The notes beneath the pieces were generated by a model, which saw only the letters and a program-made list of their open reading frames with translations, was not told the DNA's origin and did not search any database. A DNA stretch of 51,124 nucleotides from an uncultured Verrucomicrobiales bacterium (GTDB lineage Bacteria > Verrucomicrobiota > Verrucomicrobiia > Verrucomicrobiales > Akkermansiaceae), in contig CALGZA010000084.1 in assembly GCA_937934595.1 (NCBI GenBank), positions 1-51,124 on the forward strand, in the 5' to 3' direction. This document shows, in pieces, positions 1-8,609 of this stretch (positions within the stretch are counted from its first letter, which is position 1; each line of letters starts with the position of its first letter). Both the position numbers and the translations under genes were made by a program.

Positions 1-120
1 TACCTGAAACAAGTCCTGACGCACTTGCCCGCAAACCCGACCCAAGCTGAAGCCGCCAGCCTAACACCCAGAGCTATCGCCAAAACCCAAAAACGGCACC
101 CAAAAGCATCCAGTCAATAA
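1..120 (+). CDS. IS66-family transposase, C-terminal fragment
   Basis: An open frame from the window edge to TAA at 118-120 encodes the last 39 residues of a protein, with the stretch YLKQVLTHLP followed by LTPRAIAKTQ. This resembles the C-terminal domain of IS66 transposases (pattern YL..VLt.LP....), which follows the DDE catalytic core. The core would lie upstream, outside the window. Only the tail is visible, so intactness and activity cannot be judged. The IS66-like tip 13 bases further on supports the call. Confidence 0.55.
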   Translation, partial: YLKQVLTHLPANPTQAEAASLTPRAIAKTQKRHPKASSQ

Positions 121-141
121 GGAGAAATATGTGACGCTTAC
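1..141 (+). mobile_element. IS66-family insertion sequence, right end
   Basis: The segment ends in GACGCTTAC (133-141), the reverse complement of the GTAAGCGTC-type tip typical of IS66-family inverted repeats. The transposase C-terminus lies just upstream. IS66 elements normally duplicate 8 bp of target, so 142-149 would be the right-hand copy; the left copy lies outside the window. The plus strand here is rich in A and C and switches to the G/T-rich composition of the rest of the window right after 141. That fits a recent arrival. Tip and protein are read directly; family assignment rests on known IS66 features. Confidence 0.65.
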
Positions 142-170
142 TGTATTCGGTTGGTTTATTTTGATGAATG

Positions 171-380
171 TTATACCATTTTACAGTTATTCTGGGCTGA
201 TAGTAGTTTCAATATATTTGGAAGCAGCAGCAGAGCTGATTTTTTGAAGTGCAAAACAATAAATCAAGATTAGCTTCGTTATTCGTCAGATGCATAGTCC
301 ACTATACGCTTTCCTCTTGCCTTGCTACTCTTGCTATTTTGTTGTGCTATCAATCCATTCTAACAATTCAAATGGTATTA
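171..380. repeat. MITE-like repeat, copy 1
   Basis: A 210-bp sequence recurs in closely similar form at 18541-18751. Both ends carry imperfect terminal inverted repeats of about 36 bp: the left end starts TTATACCATTTT and the right end, reverse-complemented, starts TAATACCATTTG. Both then run into TGATAG. No long coding frame is conserved between copies, so it looks like a non-autonomous element. No target-site duplication is obvious. The right end overlaps the 3' end of the neighbouring minus-strand gene and provides its stop codon. Confidence 0.8.
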
Positions 381-844
381 CCTGAAATCTTTATCGTTGG
401 GAGGGCGTTCTGGATGGCTGTTAGTAATGAGGCACGACTCTTGTGAGAGACAATGGTCTCGATGTATGGGAATCTGATTAGGTCGCCGTTGGTTTTGTTT
501 ACGTTTAGTGTGAGGCCATCGGTTTCGTTCCAGTAGATGGCTGCTATATCAGTTAATAGGATTTGTTTTTCTTTACCGAGGAATCCCCATTCGATGTGGG
601 TTTCATTGATGCTGAATATGTGTGTTGTGGCGCCCGCTGTGGCCATCCAGCTTCCGCGGAGAAATATGACAAATATGCAAATGCCGACGATGCCGATGAT
701 GGTGGGGAAGAGCGTAGCTCCTTGTTCTGATTCACTGCCTATGAATCCGATGAGCATGAATATGAGAGAGATGGTTAGAGCTAGGGTGAGGCCAATAAAT
801 CCTAGGATGCGTGAATCACGTTTTACTCTGTGGAAGTAATTCAT
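368..844 (-). CDS. Hypothetical two-helix membrane protein with a soluble C-terminal domain
   Basis: This 158-residue protein has two hydrophobic segments (about residues 14-36 and 44-62) and then a roughly 95-residue polar, beta-rich domain, the arrangement seen in small bacterial PH-like or DUF membrane proteins. I do not recognise the family. It lies 24 bp downstream of the M16 peptidase gene on the same strand, so the two are probably cotranscribed. The last residues (NTI) and the TGA stop are encoded inside the end of MITE copy 1, so the native C-terminus was probably replaced when the element inserted. The ATG has no Shine-Dalgarno sequence. Confidence 0.75.
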   Translation of the reverse strand: MNYFHRVKRDSRILGFIGLTLALTISLIFMLIGFIGSESEQGATLFPTIIGIVGICIFVIFLRGSWMATAGATTHIFSINETHIEWGFLGKEKQILLTDIAAIYWNETDGLTLNVNKTNGDLIRFPYIETIVSHKSRASLLTAIQNALPTIKISGNTI

Positions 845-868
845 GGTTGTTGGAGTGGTTGTTGTTTA

Positions 869-2155
869 TTAGCAGGTGATGGTGTTGGTGATGATTTGGT
901 ATACTTCTTCTGTGGTTTGGGGGCCGATGGTGGCTATGGCTAGGTTGTCTGTGGAGAATAGTTGCTGGGCTAGGTTGTTTAACTGTTGAAGGGTGGTGCT
1001 TTTTAGGGTGGATTCGGAGTCTTTGGGGTCTATTATTTTGTTGAAGCAGAGTAGTGAGTCGCCCATCCAGCTCATTCTGGAGTGTGTGCTTTCTAGGGCG
1101 ATTTGGCTTTGACCTGTGGCGTAGGAGAGGGTTTGTTCTAGCTCTGCTTTGGTGAAGCCGTTTTTTAGAATTTCTTGGATGAGTTGGTTGATGATTTGGA
1201 GGCTGTCTTTTAGGCGTGTGGCATCTAGTCCGGCGTGGATTTCGAATGTTCCGGTGTCGTGGTAGAGGCTGTAGTCTGATGCGACGTGGTAGCAGAGTCC
1301 TCGTTTTTCGCGAAGTTCTTGGAAGAGTCTTGAGCTCATGGTTTCACCTAGGATGAGGCTCATTAGGCGGAGGACGTGGCGGTTTTCTGAGTGTCTGCCG
1401 TCTGTGTGGAATGCTATGGCGAGGTGGATTTGGTCGATGTCACGTTGCTCGTGGATGTGGGATGTGTTTAGTGGGATGGATGATGGGTTAGGGTATGGCT
1501 CGAATTGGTTTGTTGTGTTTGTTTTGATGTTGGTTTTAGGGAGGTGTATTTCTGCGATTTTGCAGACGTCTTGGTGAGATATTTTACCAGCGACTGCGAG
1601 GGTTAGACCTTTTGTAAGGTATTGTTGTTCTGTGAAATTTTGGAGTTCTTTGGCGGTGATTTTTTGGATAGATTTTTCTGTTCCGGTAATGGGTCTGCCA
1701 AGTGGGTGGTTTGTCCAGAGGGCTTCTGATAGGAGGTCGTGGATGTGGTCGCTCGGGTTTTCTTGGTACATGACGATTTCTTCTGCGATGACTTCTCTTT
1801 CGCGTTCGATTTCTTCTGAGTCGAATACTGAGTTCCAGATCATTTCGCTCATGATTTCGATGTAACGTGGGAGTTGATTAGCGGGGCCTCTGGTTTCGAT
1901 ACAGGTTTGGTCTTCTGTTGTGAATGCGTTGATGGTGCCTCCTGCTCCTTCGATTTGAATTGCTAGGTCTAGTGCTGAGTGGTTATTTGTTCCTTTGAAT
2001 ATCATGTGTTCAGCGAAGTGAGCGATGCCGTTGAGTTCTTCTGTTTCGTATCTGCTTCCGGTGGGTATGAAGATGCCTGCTGATACGGATTCCATGTGTG
2101 GCATTTCTGCAGTGGCGATATGTATTCCATTGATGTTGCTGTGCTGAAAATTCAT
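869..2155 (-). CDS. M16 family zinc metallopeptidase (insulinase/processing-peptidase type)
   Basis: At 428 residues this matches a single-chain bacterial M16B peptidase such as YmxG/PqqL-like processing proteases. The inverted zinc motif HFAEH is at residues 46-50, and the third ligand fits Glu126 in EVIAEE, giving the classic HxxEH-X76-E spacing. The C-terminal half is the inactive M16 domain, with an RLFQELREKRGLCY motif typical of the family. No signal peptide is evident, so it is likely cytoplasmic. Homologues degrade short peptides or process precursors; the substrate here is unknown. The gene is divergent from hisD across 115 bp and precedes the 158-residue membrane protein gene. Confidence 0.92.
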   Translation of the reverse strand: MNFQHSNINGIHIATAEMPHMESVSAGIFIPTGSRYETEELNGIAHFAEHMIFKGTNNHSALDLAIQIEGAGGTINAFTTEDQTCIETRGPANQLPRYIEIMSEMIWNSVFDSEEIEREREVIAEEIVMYQENPSDHIHDLLSEALWTNHPLGRPITGTEKSIQKITAKELQNFTEQQYLTKGLTLAVAGKISHQDVCKIAEIHLPKTNIKTNTTNQFEPYPNPSSIPLNTSHIHEQRDIDQIHLAIAFHTDGRHSENRHVLRLMSLILGETMSSRLFQELREKRGLCYHVASDYSLYHDTGTFEIHAGLDATRLKDSLQIINQLIQEILKNGFTKAELEQTLSYATGQSQIALESTHSRMSWMGDSLLCFNKIIDPKDSESTLKSTTLQQLNNLAQQLFSTDNLAIATIGPQTTEEVYQIITNTITC

Positions 2156-2270
2156 GTTTGATACATAGCTTAGATTAGTTGAGATGGAAGGTTTGTTCTT
2201 GATAATTTATTGATAAATTTGGGCTTAAACCATTGCTTTTCATGATGAGAAGGCTTACTAGAGTGCCGCT

Positions 2271-3566
2271 ATGAAATTACTTACCTATAAAGATGCTGGT
2301 TATGAGAGGTTCATCAAGAGTCTGAACCGGAATGCTGTGCCGACGGATGATCTTTATTCTGTGGTGGCGGATATAATAGCGAATGTGAAGAGGCGAGGTA
2401 ATAAGGCACTTTTTGAGTATACTGAGAAGTTTGATGGGGTGAAGCTTACTGCAAGGAGTTTGTATGTGAGTGATGCGGAGATGGCTGAGGCTGAGGGGCT
2501 GGTGGATGATGAAGTTAAGAAGGCGATAGCGGCAGCTAAGAAGAATATTCATGCGTTTGCAAAGCGTAGTATGCGTAAGGACTGGAAGTATAAGAATGTG
2601 CAGGGTGCTGAGGTTGGTGAGAGGTTTGTTCCTTATGATAGGGTGGGTGTGTATGTGCCTGGTGGTAAGGCGCCGTTGGTTTCTACGGCATTGATGACGG
2701 CGGCTTTTGCGCAGGCGGCTGGGGTTCCTGAGATACTGGCGGCGACGCCTGTGGGAGCTGATGGGAAGGTTAATCCTGCGTTGTTGTATGCGTTGAGGGA
2801 GTCTGGTGTGACTGAGGTTATGAAAGTGGGTGGAGCACAGGCAATAGCTGCGATGGCTTTGGGTACGAGTAAGGTGCGCTGTGTGGAGAAGATATTTGGT
2901 CCTGGGAATAGTTTTGTGGTGGAGGCGAAGCGGCAGTTGGTGGGGGCGGTTTCTATTGATTTGTTACCTGGGCCGAGTGAGGTTTTGGTGATAGCGGATA
3001 AGAGTGCGAATCCGGCATTTATTGCAGCTGATCTTTTGGCGCAGGCTGAGCATGGTGGTGATAGTGTAGTTGGTTTTATTACGGATTCGAAAGGACTGAT
3101 AACGCGAGTTCAGCAGCAAATTGATAAGCAGATGAAGAAGCTTAGTAGGGTGGATTATATTAAGGATGTACTGAAGCGTGGGACGTTTGTTTTGCAGGTT
3201 AAGAATTTAGATGATGCTGTGGAGATATGTAATGAGTTTGCTCCTGAGCATTTGTCTTTGATTGTGGATGGTGAGAGTGAGGATTTCTGGTTAGACAAGA
3301 TCCGAACTGCGGGTGCTGTTTATGTGGGTAATTATAGTGCGGTTGCTGTGGGAGATTTCTTGGCTGGCCCGAGTCATACATTACCTACTGGTGGTTCTGG
3401 TAAGTCATTTTCTGGGATTAGGGCGGATCAGTTTCAGCGACGGACTAGTATTGTGAGGATGGATAAGAAGGCGGTGGAGAAGTCATTGACTCATGTGCAG
3501 CAGTTTGCGCGAGTGGAGGGACTGGATGCGCATGGTGCATCTGTGGAGATACGTGCTAAGAGCTAG
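2271..3566 (+). CDS. hisD: Histidinol dehydrogenase
   Basis: HisD carries out the last two steps of histidine biosynthesis, oxidising L-histidinol to L-histidine with two NAD+ and a bound zinc. The 431-residue product is full length. Visible signatures are GPGN (210-213), GPSEVLV (234-240), AEHGGDS (259-265), the catalytic pair Glu326-His327 in EFAPEHLS, and GPSHTLPTGG (366-375). The catalytic residues fall at the same numbers as in the E. coli enzyme. It stands alone: the only other his gene seen is hisG at 35 kb, so the pathway is scattered. The start ATG lacks a Shine-Dalgarno sequence. It converges with the next gene with a 4-bp gap. Confidence 0.97.
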   Translation: MKLLTYKDAGYERFIKSLNRNAVPTDDLYSVVADIIANVKRRGNKALFEYTEKFDGVKLTARSLYVSDAEMAEAEGLVDDEVKKAIAAAKKNIHAFAKRSMRKDWKYKNVQGAEVGERFVPYDRVGVYVPGGKAPLVSTALMTAAFAQAAGVPEILAATPVGADGKVNPALLYALRESGVTEVMKVGGAQAIAAMALGTSKVRCVEKIFGPGNSFVVEAKRQLVGAVSIDLLPGPSEVLVIADKSANPAFIAADLLAQAEHGGDSVVGFITDSKGLITRVQQQIDKQMKKLSRVDYIKDVLKRGTFVLQVKNLDDAVEICNEFAPEHLSLIVDGESEDFWLDKIRTAGAVYVGNYSAVAVGDFLAGPSHTLPTGGSGKSFSGIRADQFQRRTSIVRMDKKAVEKSLTHVQQFARVEGLDAHGASVEIRAKS

Positions 3567-3570
3567 CTTG

Positions 3571-3891
3571 TTAGAGGCAGTCTTTGGCGTATTGGTCTGC
3601 CTGTTTGTAGGTGTCGAATGATAATTTGCTGCCATTGTGTTCTACAGTGGCGGTTCCGTCTTGTAGTCTGAAGACGATAAGGGATGGCCATTTTTTTGCT
3701 TCTGCGTATTTGAGCCAGATGTTTTTGAGGTTTGGTCTGCTATCGAAGCTGAGTGTCATAAATCGCTTTTTGATGGCGATGTTGAATTGTTTTTGTTCGT
3801 GTTGGTTAAGGCGGTGGGGGACTCCGCGTGAACCGATGTTAGCTCCGGATTTTTTACCTTTAGTGAGATTTTCTATGTGCTTTTCTTTCAT
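3571..3891 (-). CDS. Small basic hypothetical protein
   Basis: A 106-residue, Lys/Arg-rich protein with no signal peptide or membrane segment. The N-terminal third (Gly/Lys/Arg-rich, with NIGSRGVPHRL) looks disordered or nucleic-acid binding. The rest is a mixed alpha/beta segment ending in a helix (YKQADQYAKDC). I do not recognise a family. It lies 7 bp downstream of the four-Cys membrane protein gene on the same strand, so the two may be cotranscribed, and it converges on hisD. Its coding sequence follows the minus-strand composition of the window, which supports a real gene. Confidence 0.6.
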   Translation of the reverse strand: MKEKHIENLTKGKKSGANIGSRGVPHRLNQHEQKQFNIAIKKRFMTLSFDSRPNLKNIWLKYAEAKKWPSLIVFRLQDGTATVEHNGSKLSFDTYKQADQYAKDCL

Positions 3892-3898
3892 GGAATTA

Positions 3899-4747
3899 TT
3901 AGAAGTTTGTAAGCGATATATTATTACATTCGGTGCAACGATTGGTTTTGTCTGTGTAGAGTGTGTGGCAGCAGGGACAGTATTTTTTTTCTGTGGAGTC
4001 TTGTGGTTCTGGAGGGGAGGTAAACATGGATGGTGAGTATGATGAGCGAGAGAAAAAGGTTAAGAATTCTTCTGGTTTGAATAAGCTTTTTTTGAGGTAG
4101 ATTGAATTACGGTATTGCTGTGATAAGAATTTCACAGAAGATTTTGATTCTGCTATGCTGGCCAAGCTTAGTGGGTGAATTTTTTTTAAGTGTGGGTTGT
4201 CAAAGAGGTAGTCAGCGAGTCGCATAGCTTGCCAGGGCATGATGGCTGCGCATAGAGCTTGTTTCCACCGGGTGATTTTATCTAGTGGTGCGATCTTCTT
4301 ATGAATCATGAAGAAATATAATGACGAGATAAAAGGAAAGCAAATGGCAATAGCGATAACGATGTAAGTTTTTGGGGTATCTCCAAACTTTAAGTATGTA
4401 ATGGGGAGTATGATGAAATATGAGTAGAATACTAAGACTGTGAGGAGTCTGAGACGGCTTGCGGTGTGAGCAATGGTTTTGACAATACGTTTAGTTTGTC
4501 TAGGAGAAAGGATTTTTTTAGATGATTTGTTATCTAAGTTTACAATAATAGAGTATACTTTGAGGGGAGAAATGTGTGTGAAACATAAGGATTTATTGGC
4601 TCCACTAAAGAAGGTTAAAGGGTGACCTAGTGACCAGCCAGTAGTGATTTTTTTACGAATAATGAATGCATGTTTACGATCTGCTTTAAAGCTGGTGGAG
4701 ACGTAAAAAATGAATAATAGGAGGAAGAATGTCTGACCATCGGTCAT
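3899..4747 (-). CDS. Membrane protein with C-terminal zinc-ribbon-like four-Cys motif
   Basis: The 282-residue product has a hydrophobic N-terminal segment (about 6-20), two further membrane segments (about 100-121 and 127-147), a basic soluble stretch, and a C-terminal CPCC-x9-CTEC arrangement, which looks like a small zinc ribbon. Similar tails occur in bacterial membrane proteins of unknown role. I do not recognise the family. The N-terminal start is uncertain; the ATG used gives a plausible membrane segment but has no Shine-Dalgarno sequence. An inverted repeat lies just upstream, after the DUF2167 gene. Confidence 0.6.
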   Translation of the reverse strand: MTDGQTFFLLLFIFYVSTSFKADRKHAFIIRKKITTGWSLGHPLTFFSGANKSLCFTHISPLKVYSIIVNLDNKSSKKILSPRQTKRIVKTIAHTASRLRLLTVLVFYSYFIILPITYLKFGDTPKTYIVIAIAICFPFISSLYFFMIHKKIAPLDKITRWKQALCAAIMPWQAMRLADYLFDNPHLKKIHPLSLASIAESKSSVKFLSQQYRNSIYLKKSLFKPEEFLTFFSRSSYSPSMFTSPPEPQDSTEKKYCPCCHTLYTDKTNRCTECNNISLTNF

Positions 4748-4763
4748 TTATTATGTATTAGCG

Positions 4764-4810
4764 TGTCTGAAGATTCTACTTTGTATTTTTATGAGCGTAA
4801 TCTTCAGACA
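4764..4810. repeat. 12-bp perfect inverted repeat between two minus-strand genes
   Basis: TGTCTGAAGATT (4764-4775) pairs exactly with AATCTTCAGACA (4799-4810) across a 23-base spacer. It begins 5 bp past the stop of the DUF2167 gene in the direction of transcription. No T-run follows on the minus strand, so it is not a classical intrinsic terminator. It may stabilise the mRNA end or bind a dimeric protein. Confidence 0.5.
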
Positions 4811-4815
4811 ATCTA

Positions 4816-5691
4816 TTAACTTTTTTTTGATTTAAAGATTTTGTCTTTGAATTTCACTATGCCTACTCCCAGAGCAACTATGCCACCAATGATAGGTTTT
4901 AAGTATTTAGCAAGAAGCCCGAAAAGCCCTAATTTTCCAGCTGCTAGAAGTCCACCCCCGATGAGGAGACCTTTAAGTCCGTAATCCGCAATCTTATCGC
5001 CCTCTTGAAATTCGGAATATTTGTTACCTGGTTTGTATTCAAATCCAGCTAGGGTTTTATCCAGCATGGGGCGTAGGTTTTCAAGCTGACCAGGATCGCA
5101 TAGTAAGGTAGCATTCATGACGCCTTTTCTGCCAAGGATTTTTATGTTATGGTTCACAGTTTGAGATCCGTCACTAGATTGGTATATAACGGCCCATTCG
5201 AGGTTATTTGTGTTTTCGTTATAGTGCGGTTCGAATGCCCATCCGATTGTGGTCATGGAGTCTAGTCCTGCGGCGAGGCGTTGTTTGTTTCCTTCTTTAT
5301 CGGCAGCTTTAAATGCTTTTAACAGTTCGTCAGCATCTAGTTCTTCTTTTTCGTCATCTTTAACGTAGCCTTCGCTAGAGAAGTTGAATGTAATAGCGTA
5401 TGAGTCATCAAGCGCTACAATGGCTCCATCGTATCTACTTGGTGGATTGCCATACATTTGCATGAGTTTATTGGCATCACTGCCGTTGAGGTGGTATTGT
5501 CCTTCTTGGACTTTGATCATGGAGTTTGAACCAATGTCTCCTGATTCACCTGCTGGTTTGGCACTGCTGAAGTTTTGTTTAATTTCTTCAATGGTCAGAG
5601 GTGCAGGGGGTTCCTCTTTTAGTAATTCCTGTGTGAAAGCAGTTTGGCTGAGGGCGATTGATGCTAGTATGATTTTTGAAAAAGTTTTCAT
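4816..5691 (-). CDS. DUF2167 family membrane protein
   Basis: This 291-residue protein starts with a signal peptide (cleavage expected after about residue 20, TAFTQ). Its body matches my recollection of DUF2167: GWAFEPHYN, NNLEWAV, ILGRKGVM, a GNKY...GDKIADYGL stretch near residues 220-237, and a C-terminal Gly-rich membrane region (about 238-280) ending in a Lys-rich tail. Members are exported or inner-membrane proteins of unknown function, with the long domain expected outside the cytoplasm. It starts 15 bp after the purA stop on the same strand, so it is probably carried on the carA-purA transcript. Confidence 0.85.
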   Translation of the reverse strand: MKTFSKIILASIALSQTAFTQELLKEEPPAPLTIEEIKQNFSSAKPAGESGDIGSNSMIKVQEGQYHLNGSDANKLMQMYGNPPSRYDGAIVALDDSYAITFNFSSEGYVKDDEKEELDADELLKAFKAADKEGNKQRLAAGLDSMTTIGWAFEPHYNENTNNLEWAVIYQSSDGSQTVNHNIKILGRKGVMNATLLCDPGQLENLRPMLDKTLAGFEYKPGNKYSEFQEGDKIADYGLKGLLIGGGLLAAGKLGLFGLLAKYLKPIIGGIVALGVGIVKFKDKIFKSKKS

Positions 5692-5706
5692 TTGTTTATT
5701 TTGTTT

Positions 5707-6978
<1,272 letters not shown>

Positions 6979-7035
6979 CTAGTTAATTTTAGATTGGTTT
7001 GGGGTGGGTGAGCTTTTGGCTGCGGTGTTGATTGA

Positions 7036-8196
7036 TTATTTAGAAGCTTCGATGAGTGCGGCGAATTCTTCGAAGAAGTATTTGGCGTCATTTGGTCCTG
7101 GAGCTGCTTCTGGGTGGTATTGTACGGAGAATGCTGGGAATGTTTTGTGACGGATTCCTTCGATGGTTTTGTCGTTTAGGTTGATGTGGGTAATTTCTAC
7201 ATCGTCTGGGAGTGATTCTGGGTCAGTGGCGAATCCGTGGTTTTGAGCGGTGATGGAGACTTTGCCGCCGTAGTTGGGGCGAAGGTCTTTAACTGGTTGG
7301 TTACCACCGCGGTGGCCGAATTTGAGTTTGTATGTGGTTCCTCCGAATGCGTGAGTGAGGATTTGGTGGCCGAGGCAGATTCCGAATATGGGTTTTTTGC
7401 CGAGTAGTTTTTTGACTTCTGTGTGGATGTAGTCAAGTGCGGCTGGGTCACCTGGTCCGTTTGAGAGGAATATTCCGTCTGGGTTGAGGGCGAGGACTTC
7501 TTCTGCTGTTGTGCGAGAGTTGACTACTGTGATGTCGAATCCTTGCTGGCGCATGGATCTGAGGATGTTGTATTTGACGCCGAAGTCGTAGGCTACGATG
7601 TTGTATTTGACTGGTGGTAGTGTCTCGTAGTGTCCTGGGCGGTTTTGAGATGTGCTGGGGATGTTCCAGAGTCTGGATTCTTTGTTCCAGTGGTAGTTTT
7701 CTGTTGTGGATACTTCTTTTACGAAGTCTGAGCCAGCCATTGGAGGAGCGTCTTTAGCTTTTTGGACGGCTTCTTCGGCGGTGAGTTCAGTGGTGATGCA
7801 TGAGCGCATGGCACCTGCGGTGCGGAGGTGCTTGGTGAGTGCGCGTGTATCGATGTCTTCGATACCGATGATTTTATGATCAGCGAAGTAGTTTTCTAGT
7901 GATTGTTGTGACCTGAAGTTAGATGCGACGGGTGCTAGTTCTCCGATGACGAGTCCGCGTACCTGAGGGCCTGCGGATTCTGCGTCTTCTGGGTTAATTC
8001 CGTAATTACCGATGAGTGGGTATGTGAGAGTGACTATTTGTCCGCGGTATGAAGGGTCTGTGATGATTTCTTGGTATCCGGTCATGGAGGTGTTAAAGCA
8101 GATTTCTCCTGTGGTGGTTCCAGTGTGACCAAAAGCTAGCCCTATAAAGGTGCGGCCGTCTTCGAGTGCTAAGATAGCGTAGTTTGAATCCTTCAT
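7036..8196 (-). CDS. carA: Carbamoyl-phosphate synthase small (glutaminase) subunit
   Basis: CarA releases ammonia from glutamine and passes it to CarB for carbamoyl phosphate, feeding pyrimidine and arginine synthesis. The 386-residue product has the CPSase small-chain N-domain (FNTSMTGYQEI, ITDPSYRGQI) and a class I amidotransferase domain with nucleophile Cys274 in GICLGHQI and His361/Glu363 in HPEAAPGP. Length and motifs are complete. No carB is present in the window, so the large subunit is encoded elsewhere. It is divergent from the small lipoprotein gene across a 218-bp gap in which I see no other gene. Confidence 0.97.
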   Translation of the reverse strand: MKDSNYAILALEDGRTFIGLAFGHTGTTTGEICFNTSMTGYQEIITDPSYRGQIVTLTYPLIGNYGINPEDAESAGPQVRGLVIGELAPVASNFRSQQSLENYFADHKIIGIEDIDTRALTKHLRTAGAMRSCITTELTAEEAVQKAKDAPPMAGSDFVKEVSTTENYHWNKESRLWNIPSTSQNRPGHYETLPPVKYNIVAYDFGVKYNILRSMRQQGFDITVVNSRTTAEEVLALNPDGIFLSNGPGDPAALDYIHTEVKKLLGKKPIFGICLGHQILTHAFGGTTYKLKFGHRGGNQPVKDLRPNYGGKVSITAQNHGFATDPESLPDDVEITHINLNDKTIEGIRHKTFPAFSVQYHPEAAPGPNDAKYFFEEFAALIEASK

Positions 8197-8414
8197 GATA
8201 AGTGTGTTGTTAGCGTATCTGACTCTTCAAGTCAGCGTTGCGGGCGAAGACTAGGAGGCGGTAGCGAACTGTGCAAGTATTTAGCGATAGATTTGTTAAG
8301 TTTTTGGTTAGGAGGTTTTGCGGTCTGAGGGTGAGGGAGTTGTTTGGATGGTGGTTATTTTTTGGTAATTGTCTTCTTGATTTTTTTGTTAAATAGCTTA
8401 GATGTGGTGGTGCA

Positions 8415-8552
8415 ATGAAAAGGTTTATTTTATTATCGGCTGTTATTTCCGCTTTCGTAGTATTGAGTTCATGTGAGCAGCATGATTGGGATGAAACGAA
8501 GCTTCTTCATAAGGATAAGGCTAAGCCTAGTTCTGATGGTGGAGGACATTAA
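8415..8552 (+). CDS. Small lipoprotein, 45 residues
   Basis: A short frame with ATG at 8415 encodes a hydrophobic signal followed by a lipobox (VLSSC, Cys20) and then a short charged tail beginning EQHDWDETK and ending in DGGGH. This is a typical very small lipoprotein anchored by lipid at the modified Cys. I do not recognise the family. It has a GGTGG run a few bases before the ATG, one of the few starts here with any purine-rich upstream element. The UbiA-like membrane protein gene follows within 60 bp on the same strand, so the two could be linked. Confidence 0.6.
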   Translation: MKRFILLSAVISAFVVLSSCEQHDWDETKLLHKDKAKPSSDGGGH

Positions 8553-8609
8553 AATAGTGGATACTGAGGTTGATTTAGAGATGGATCGTTCTATATTTTT
8601 TTGGTTAGT

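Noticed and set aside
171-380. A structural RNA gene instead of a mobile element
   Set aside because: The conserved feature is the pair of inverted ends; two dispersed copies and lack of internal covarying stems favour a MITE. Not fully excluded.
249-446. A plus-strand frame of 65 codons across MITE copy 1
   Set aside because: It is not preserved in the second copy and continues past the element into another gene in the opposite strand.
8197-8414. A tRNA or riboswitch in the carA upstream gap
   Set aside because: I found no cloverleaf, CCA end or recognisable aptamer core on either strand.
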